Of a stretch of 33,303 nucleotides of DNA, positions 28,187 through 33,303 are shown in pieces. How positions within the stretch are numbered: position 1 is the first letter of the stretch; each line of letters opens with the position of its first letter. This stretch comes from a virus. The position numbers were made by a program, and so were the translations under genes. The DNA lies in the IMG/VR virus record IMGVR_UViG_3300005737_000059, positions 1 to 33,303 of that record; one strand, 5' to 3'. The notes under the pieces were generated by a model, which ran no database searches, was not told the origin of the DNA, and saw nothing but the letters and a program-made list of their open reading frames with translations.

Positions 28187-29160
28187 ACCGTTTAGACGAA
28201 CAGTATAGAGGATTATTAGCAGAAATTCTGTATAACGGAACCGAAAAATCAGATAGAACTGGAACAGGTACTATTAGTAGGTTTGGTCATCAATTTAAAC
28301 ACAATATGAAAGATGGGTTTCCTCTTCTTACTACAAAGAAGATGGCAATCAAATCTATTATGACTGAACTTAAATGGTTCTTAAAAGGAGATACCAACAT
28401 TAAGTATTTGGTAGATAATGGTTGTAACATTTGGAATGGAGATGCTTACAAAAACTACTGTAAGTTACAAGTTCCTCATGACCATTTTGAAACTCAAGAA
28501 GAGTTTATAGAGTTAATCAAAACTAATGATGAGTTTGCTGAAGAGTGGGGTGATTTAGGCCCAATTTATGGTGCACAATGGAGAAAATGGGATGGGATTG
28601 ATCAAATACAAGAAGTAATTGATACTCTTAAAAACAACCCAGATTCTAGAAGAATGTTAGTTTCTGCTTGGAATGTAAATTATTTGGATGAAATGACTTT
28701 ACCTCCTTGTCATTATGGATTTCAAGTTTATACTAGAGAGTTAAATTTAGATGAACGAATAGATTATTATAACCAAGGTAGTATATCTAAATCATCAGAT
28801 TATTTTCATGAACATTTAGATGATATGGGTGTACCTAGAAGAGCCATATCATTAAGTTGGAATCAACGTTCAGTAGATACATTCTTAGGTTTACCATTTA
28901 ATATTGCTTCATATGCTATGTTATTATCTTTAATAGCTAAAGAAGTAAACATGGTGCCTGGTCAACTAATTGGTAATTTAGGTGATGTTCATTTGTATAA
29001 AAACCATATTGAACAAGCTAAAGAACAAATTAGTAGAGAACCTAAACCACACTTACCCAAATTAAAATTAGGTAAAGTAGATATTTTAAATGGTGAATTT
29101 GAATATGAGATTTTACATTACCATTCACACCCAGCTATTAAAGCACCTTTAAGTAATTAA
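28177..29160 (+). CDS. thyA: Thymidylate synthase ThyA
   Basis: 327 aa from ATG 28177 (the frame opens at 28147, but the first ten codons lie inside the membrane-protein gene and are not ThyA-like). It makes dTMP from dUMP using methylene-tetrahydrofolate. Motifs: RTGTGT (27-32), FPLLTTKK, the folate-site WNVNYLDEM, catalytic Cys178 in LPPCHYGFQVY, R231 in NQRSVD, and FLGLPFNIASY with the dUMP-binding Asn, then GDVHLYKNH. Compared with E. coli, about 36 residues (187-224) are inserted between the catalytic Cys strand and the QRS-D motif. A second insert follows the GDxY region. The catalytic set is intact. Confidence 0.95.
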   Translation: MEINRLDEQYRGLLAEILYNGTEKSDRTGTGTISRFGHQFKHNMKDGFPLLTTKKMAIKSIMTELKWFLKGDTNIKYLVDNGCNIWNGDAYKNYCKLQVPHDHFETQEEFIELIKTNDEFAEEWGDLGPIYGAQWRKWDGIDQIQEVIDTLKNNPDSRRMLVSAWNVNYLDEMTLPPCHYGFQVYTRELNLDERIDYYNQGSISKSSDYFHEHLDDMGVPRRAISLSWNQRSVDTFLGLPFNIASYAMLLSLIAKEVNMVPGQLIGNLGDVHLYKNHIEQAKEQISREPKPHLPKLKLGKVDILNGEFEYEILHYHSHPAIKAPLSN

Positions 29161-29169
29161 TAAAAATTA

Positions 29170-29201
29170 TTGGGATACTTAAAATAAATTTTGTATGTTT
29201 A
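29170..29201 (+). promoter_or_regulatory. Bacteroidetes-type promoter for the second glycosyltransferase pair
   Basis: TTG (29170-29172), a 21-nt spacer, and TATGTTTA (29194-29201), which fits TAnnTTTG at seven of eight positions. The ATG at 29220 follows 18 nt downstream. The same -7 octamer appears before hsp20. Confidence 0.55.
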
Positions 29202-29219
29202 ACTATATAATAAATTAAT

Positions 29220-30887
29220 ATGAATAATAAAAAACTTACGTTTCATGTGTTAGGTTTACCCCATACAATAACAAGTAAAGAATTTGTTGCATGTGCTTAT
29301 ACTCAAAAAGCATGGAAATTTTGTAAAATGATGGGTGAGAGGGGTCATACCATATACCACTACGGACATGAAGACAGTAATGCTCCTTATGCTGAAAATA
29401 TTACAGTTATTACAAATAAAGTATGGAAAAAAGTATATGGCACTCATGATTATAAAAGTAAACTTTTTACATACAATGTTCAAGATGAAGCATACCAAAC
29501 CTTTTATAAAAATGCTATAAAAGAAATAAGTAAAAGAAAACAAAAAAATGACTTTATACTCCCATTTTGGGGTTCAGGTGTTAGACCTATATGTGACGCT
29601 CACCCAGATCTTATAACAGTAGAACCTGGAATTGGTTATGCAGCGGGGCATTGGGCTAATTGGAAAATATTTGAATCGTATGCTATATACCATGCTTATT
29701 GTGGGTTGGAGGCAGTAGGAACATGCAAACAAAATAACTATGATGTTGTTATACCTAACTATTTTGATTTAGATGAATTTGAATTTAACGATAAAAAAGA
29801 AGACTATTTCTTATTTTTAGGTAGAGTATATGATGGTAAAGGAGTAAACATAGCTATACAAGCTACAGAACACTTAGGGTATAAATTAAAAATAGCAGGA
29901 CAAATAGACGATAATGGGCCTTACGCCCACAAAACTTTCCCACCCCATGTAGAATTTGTTGGGTATGCTGATGTAGAAAAAAGAAAAGAATTAATGAAAA
30001 ATGCCAAAGGATCATTTTTAGCATCTCAATATGTAGAACCCTTTGGTGGTGTGCAAATTGAAAATTTGTTATGTGGAACCCCTACAATAACTTCAGATTG
30101 GGGGGCATTTACTGAAAATAATATTAATGGTGTTACAGGTTATAGATGTAGAACATTTGATGATTATTTACAAGCAGCAATAAAAATTAAGAATGGAGAT
30201 ATTGATTATAAAACTTGTAGGGAACATGGTGAAAAGTTTTCATTAGAATCTATAGCTCCTAAATATGAAAAATTTTTCCAAGATGTATTAAATGTATATG
30301 AAAGTAATGGGTGGTATAAAACAGAAATACCTAGAGGAAAAACTGATGACTTCAATTATGAAGCAATGGATGAAGAAGAAAGACCCTTTTCTATTAATTT
30401 AGCCAAATGGATTAAAAAACATTTTAACCCTTCAGAAGCTATAGATATAGGATGTGGTTCTGGTCTTTATGTAAATTCACTTAGGGATCAAGGGATATTA
30501 GCTTATGGATTTGATATTAATCCTATTGTTAAAGATAAAGATTATCTACATGAACAAAGTATTTTTGATATAGACCACCCCTCAGAATTAATTATTTGTT
30601 TAGAAGTAGCAGAACATATAGAAACTAAATTTAATGATGAAATAGTAAAAAGTTTATATAACAATTTAAAACCTGGGGGGACATTAATTTTTACAGCAGC
30701 ATTTCCAGGCCAACAAGGAATAGGTCATATTAATTGTCAACCCAAAGAATATTGGGAAAACAAATTTAGTAATTTAGGATTAGTTAGAAATTTAGAAGCA
30801 GAAAATAATTGGGATAAAAATATGTCCCAAAAACAACATATGGGGTGGTTTAGAATTAACAAATTAATTTTCACTAAAAATGTCTAG
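29220..30887 (+). CDS. Fusion: GT4-like glycosyltransferase plus SAM methyltransferase
   Basis: 555 aa with two catalytic modules. Residues 1-~360 are a GT-B transferase: N-terminal LTFHVLGLPHTITSKEFVAC, VEPGIGYAAGHW, then the donor domain FLFLGRVYDGKGVNIAIQAT, and YVEPFGGVQIENLLCGTPTI with the E-x7-E pair (E273 and E281). Residues ~385-555 are a class I methyltransferase: AIDIGCGSGLYVNSL (408-421), FDIN, CLEVAEHIE and LKPGGTLIFTAAF. The fusion suggests a sugar is added and then methylated, or that one product feeds the other. There is no anchor or signal peptide. It overlaps the next gene by 8 nt. Confidence 0.85.
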   Translation: MNNKKLTFHVLGLPHTITSKEFVACAYTQKAWKFCKMMGERGHTIYHYGHEDSNAPYAENITVITNKVWKKVYGTHDYKSKLFTYNVQDEAYQTFYKNAIKEISKRKQKNDFILPFWGSGVRPICDAHPDLITVEPGIGYAAGHWANWKIFESYAIYHAYCGLEAVGTCKQNNYDVVIPNYFDLDEFEFNDKKEDYFLFLGRVYDGKGVNIAIQATEHLGYKLKIAGQIDDNGPYAHKTFPPHVEFVGYADVEKRKELMKNAKGSFLASQYVEPFGGVQIENLLCGTPTITSDWGAFTENNINGVTGYRCRTFDDYLQAAIKIKNGDIDYKTCREHGEKFSLESIAPKYEKFFQDVLNVYESNGWYKTEIPRGKTDDFNYEAMDEEERPFSINLAKWIKKHFNPSEAIDIGCGSGLYVNSLRDQGILAYGFDINPIVKDKDYLHEQSIFDIDHPSELIICLEVAEHIETKFNDEIVKSLYNNLKPGGTLIFTAAFPGQQGIGHINCQPKEYWENKFSNLGLVRNLEAENNWDKNMSQKQHMGWFRINKLIFTKNV

Positions 30888-32457
30888 AGTACAAATTCAT
30901 ACAATTAACCAACCAGATTCTGATACTACATGTTTTATTTTAAGTTGCAATAGAATGGATGAGTTAGACAAAACGTTGAACTCTTTCCTTGATACTAGAG
31001 ATTATGTAACTAAGATGGTTATAGTAGATGATTCTGCAGAAGAAGGTGTATTTGAAACTTTAGTAGATAAATATGGACATATCTCTGATGTTATTTGTTT
31101 TCCCCGCAACAGATCACAATGGTGGGCAATGGATTTCATGGTGTCTTATTGTGACTCTGAATATATCTTTTATTTAGAAGAAGATTGGGAATTGCTTCAA
31201 AAAGGATACCTTAACCAATCAAAAGAGATATTACAGAAGTATAGAGATATAGGTACAGTAGATATTTCTTGGAGAACTTTTGAATGGCAGGGTATAGATT
31301 CATATGAAAAAGAACTTATAGATAACCAGTTTTACTATAAAAAATATTGGCAAATCTCAGACTATCATTTAGGATGGTACGGTTGGATTGGTAGTCCTAA
31401 TCTTAAACGTAGAGATGACTTAATTTTATTAGGTAGAATAGAAAAATGGCATAATGAATGGAACATAGATAGAAAATTTAGGGCATTAGGGTTTAAAGGA
31501 TGTTTTCTTAAGGATAAATATGCCAAACATTTAGGGGATCATAATTCTAGAATGGCGGGTAAACGCCCTGATGATTCAACTGTCCCTGAAAACTACTTCC
31601 CAGAAGAACTAAAAAAAGATAGGATAATGCCTGTATTAGATTATTATTTTTTAGATAAACATTATAGGTCCCCATCTGATATTTGTTTAGTTAGTATGTT
31701 AGTAAATATTAATAGAGATGATAGAAATTTTAAAGAACATTATCTTAATAGTATATCTAAATTGCTTAAAACTAGACACCCCATAGTTTTATTTGCAGAA
31801 GAAAAATATTTTGAAGAATTAAAAAGTATAAGAGGTAATAGTCCTATGACTTTAATTCCTTTTTCTGTAAAAGATATAGAATCTTTTGATTTTTTTCCTC
31901 AAATTCAAGAAATAACCCAAAAAGATAAGTGGAAAAATCAGGCAGAATGGATGAAAAATTCTATTATATCTTCTAAACATTATATTTCTTTAACCTTGCA
32001 TAAACAAAAAATGCTTAATTCTGCTATGGAAAAATATAATAGTTCATATTTTTATTGGGTTGATGCTGGGATGTTTAGTTCTTTTAATGTACCACATAAT
32101 ATAAATAATTATTATTTTACCAAAATCCCAAAAAATAATTTTTATATGTCAGCTTTTCCTTATAACCCCATTAAGGAGATACATGGGTATAATACAAAGG
32201 GATTAGAAGAACAATGTGGGGTTATTCCTAATAGAGTTTTAAGGGCAACTATTTTTGGGGGCAGCAGGGACAACATAAAAAAAATAACAAAACAATTTTA
32301 CCAACAAGTAAAAACATCATTAGATTTAGGTTATATTGGTACAGAAGAAGCCATTTATACTATACTTACATATTCAGATAAATCAGAAATTGAATTTTTA
32401 TTGATGGAAAATGGTGACATAAATAATTTTTTAAAAACTACTTTATGTTTACGGTAA
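30880..32457 (+). CDS. Fusion: GT2-like glycosyltransferase plus HtrL/YibB-like domain
   Basis: 525 aa. The N-terminal module (~14-240) is GT-A: CFILSCNRMDELDKTLNSFL, MVIVDDSAEE, and YLEEDWELL (E100-E101-D102) as the metal site, with WYGWIGSPNLKRRD following. From about 265 to 525 a second domain begins DICLVSMLVNINRDDRNFKE and has HPIVLFAEEKYFEELKSIRG, NSSYFYWVDAGMF (WxDAG) and FGGSRD. This is the pattern of the HtrL/YibB (WlaTC-like) putative glycosyltransferase family. Two transferases in one chain suggests successive additions. Overlaps the previous gene by 8 nt. Confidence 0.78.
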   Translation: MSRVQIHTINQPDSDTTCFILSCNRMDELDKTLNSFLDTRDYVTKMVIVDDSAEEGVFETLVDKYGHISDVICFPRNRSQWWAMDFMVSYCDSEYIFYLEEDWELLQKGYLNQSKEILQKYRDIGTVDISWRTFEWQGIDSYEKELIDNQFYYKKYWQISDYHLGWYGWIGSPNLKRRDDLILLGRIEKWHNEWNIDRKFRALGFKGCFLKDKYAKHLGDHNSRMAGKRPDDSTVPENYFPEELKKDRIMPVLDYYFLDKHYRSPSDICLVSMLVNINRDDRNFKEHYLNSISKLLKTRHPIVLFAEEKYFEELKSIRGNSPMTLIPFSVKDIESFDFFPQIQEITQKDKWKNQAEWMKNSIISSKHYISLTLHKQKMLNSAMEKYNSSYFYWVDAGMFSSFNVPHNINNYYFTKIPKNNFYMSAFPYNPIKEIHGYNTKGLEEQCGVIPNRVLRATIFGGSRDNIKKITKQFYQQVKTSLDLGYIGTEEAIYTILTYSDKSEIEFLLMENGDINNFLKTTLCLR

Positions 32458-32467
32458 TACATTTAAT

Positions 32468-32815
32468 ATGAAAAGGAAATGTAACGTTTGTAAACAAAAA
32501 CGTTCCGATTGGATGTTTAAAACCAAAAAGAAGAAAACATGCCGCAAATGCGAGTATAGGTGGTGGCGTAATGTTCTTCGAATGATGGTTAGAGATAGAA
32601 AACTAACTCCACTTGAAAGAATGGGTACTAGAATTGGGTATATGGGTGTTGGTTTTCTTATAGGAGGTCAATGGACCGTAAACCCCATTTTATTTATTAT
32701 GGGATTTATTTGTGTATTAATTCAGGTTACAATTAGAAGACAGTGGAACCTAGTAGCATTACAATTAAACGGCTTAATAGCTTGGACAATTCATTTTATT
32801 AATTCATTAGGATGA
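32468..32815 (+). CDS. Zinc-ribbon membrane protein
   Basis: 115 aa. An N-terminal ribbon C5-x2-C8 and C25-x2-C28 lies in a strongly basic stretch (SDWMFKTKKKKTCRKCEYRW). Two hydrophobic segments follow, about residues 56-90 (GYMGVGFLIGG and NPILFIMGFICVLIQVTI) and 95-113. The ribbon is probably cytosolic. No named family. Its end overlaps the Smr gene by 4 nt. Confidence 0.65.
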   Translation: MKRKCNVCKQKRSDWMFKTKKKKTCRKCEYRWWRNVLRMMVRDRKLTPLERMGTRIGYMGVGFLIGGQWTVNPILFIMGFICVLIQVTIRRQWNLVALQLNGLIAWTIHFINSLG

Positions 32816-33078
32816 ACCATAAAATAGATTTACACGGTATGTCTCATAGAGAGGCTGTTTCTAAAGTTGAAGATGAATTAGTTAAAATTTCATTATCTAA
32901 ATTTTGGGAAGTAGAAATTATAACAGGCAAATCTAAGTACATGCAACATAGAATTATTACAGAAGTACTTGAACCAATGAATTTTTTTTATTATATTCCC
33001 CCCACTAACTTAGGTACAATAATTGTATTGCAAGATGAATTGTTAAGTCAATATGAAAAAAGGAGTTATAGCAGGTAA
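32812..33078 (+). CDS. Smr-domain-like small protein
   Basis: An 88-aa protein with the Smr (MutS2 C-terminal) pattern: IDLHGMSHREAVSKVEDELV with the D-L-H-G motif (6-9), then WEVEIITGKSKYMQHRIITE in place of the usual V-x-I-I-T/H-G-K-G-x-x-S/R element. Smr domains nick or bind branched DNA or RNA. The usual HG-G loop is shortened, so activity is uncertain. It overlaps the next gene by 26 nt. Confidence 0.72.
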   Translation: MNHKIDLHGMSHREAVSKVEDELVKISLSKFWEVEIITGKSKYMQHRIITEVLEPMNFFYYIPPTNLGTIIVLQDELLSQYEKRSYSR

Positions 33079-33303
33079 TTTTGATGTTTTACATCCAGGT
33101 TACATCAAAATGTTTAAAGAAATGAATGAAAACTGTACTGTGTTAATAGTACTACTTCATACTGACCCATCAATTGAAAGGCCTCATAAATTAAAACCTA
33201 TACTATCAGTAGAAGAAAGAAAGGAAATATTATTGTCTCTTAAATATGTTGATGATGTAATTAGATACACATATGAAGAACAATTATATAATTTACTTAA
33301 AAT
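33053..33303 (+). CDS. Cytidylyltransferase-like nucleotidyltransferase (3' truncated by window)
   Basis: The first ~83 residues only; the gene continues past the window. MKKGVIAGNFDVLHPGYIKM is the nucleotide-binding start of the TagD/GCT/RfaE-C family; then TVLIVLLHTDPSIERPHKLK, PILSVEERKEILLSLKYVDD follow as in small phage and bacterial members. The signature H-x-G-H is H14-P-G-Y17 here, with Tyr replacing the second His, which is catalytic in characterised enzymes. A CDP- or ADP-sugar or alditol activating role is plausible, in line with the glycan genes nearby, but the change may have altered it. Confidence 0.75.
   Translation, partial: MKKGVIAGNFDVLHPGYIKMFKEMNENCTVLIVLLHTDPSIERPHKLKPILSVEERKEILLSLKYVDDVIRYTYEEQLYNLLK

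Noticed and set aside
29335-29520. 61-aa frame inside the glycosyltransferase-methyltransferase gene
   Set aside because: Out-of-frame shadow of a well-conserved GT-B domain.
1-33303. CRISPR arrays, tRNA genes, transposons, retron or diversity-generating elements
   Set aside because: No direct-repeat array, cloverleaf, transposase, inverted terminal repeats or reverse transcriptase motif was seen on either strand; cloverleaf search by eye is not exhaustive.

Overview
This window reads as part of an AT-rich, tailed-phage genome of the T4-like (Tevenvirinae/cyanophage-like) type. A nearly continuous train of plus-strand genes overlaps by 1 to 26 bases, and the left end carries the T4 replisome set: the C-terminus of DNA polymerase gp43, sliding clamp gp45, and clamp loader gp44 and gp62. 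Several features point to a Bacteroidetes/Flavobacteria-like host. Start codons almost never have a Shine-Dalgarno sequence. Intergenic promoters fit the Bacteroidetes TTG - about 20 nt - TAnnTT(TG) pattern, with a recurrent TTCGTATATT box. One gene encodes a histone-H1/Hc1-like protein of the kind common in Bacteroidetes. The host assignment is an inference.

Layout. 1-8.7 kb: replication and proteostasis. In order: gp43 (partial), gp45, a DUF2452 protein, Hsp20, a hypothetical protein, GroES, GroEL, an Hc1-like protein, a small unknown, gp44, a small conserved protein, gp62, a small conserved protein, an Nmad1/DUF1599 protein, a Cas4/RecB-like nuclease with iron-sulfur cysteines, and a ribbon-helix-helix protein. 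8.7-20.3 kb: a sugar and glycosyltransferase island. It holds GT-B, GT-A and GT-D type transferases, a methyltransferase, a short UDP-sugar dehydrogenase, and homologues of CapE, CapF and CapG, which together make UDP-N-acetyl-L-fucosamine from UDP-GlcNAc. 20.3-28.2 kb: many small genes, including zinc-finger, HNH-like, GIY-YIG-like and SWIM proteins, an exported lytic-transglycosylase-like protein, a membrane-anchored acidic/basic helix protein, and one minus-strand secreted protein between terminators that looks like a moron. 28.2-33.3 kb: thymidylate synthase, two large two-domain glycosyltransferase fusions, a zinc-ribbon membrane protein, an Smr-domain protein and the start of a nucleotidyltransferase.

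How the parts fit. The left block copies DNA and supplies the phage's own folding machinery. ThyA, Nmad1 and the nuclease feed or process nucleotides and DNA. The glycosylation genes could build an unusual glycan containing FucNAc (and perhaps a uronic acid) on virions or on the infected cell surface. The most notable content is the phage-borne CapE/CapF/CapG pathway inside a glycosyltransferase island, together with the GroEL/GroES/Hsp20 set. No tRNA, rRNA, CRISPR array, transposase or reverse transcriptase was seen. No gene-free stretch exceeds about 105 bases.
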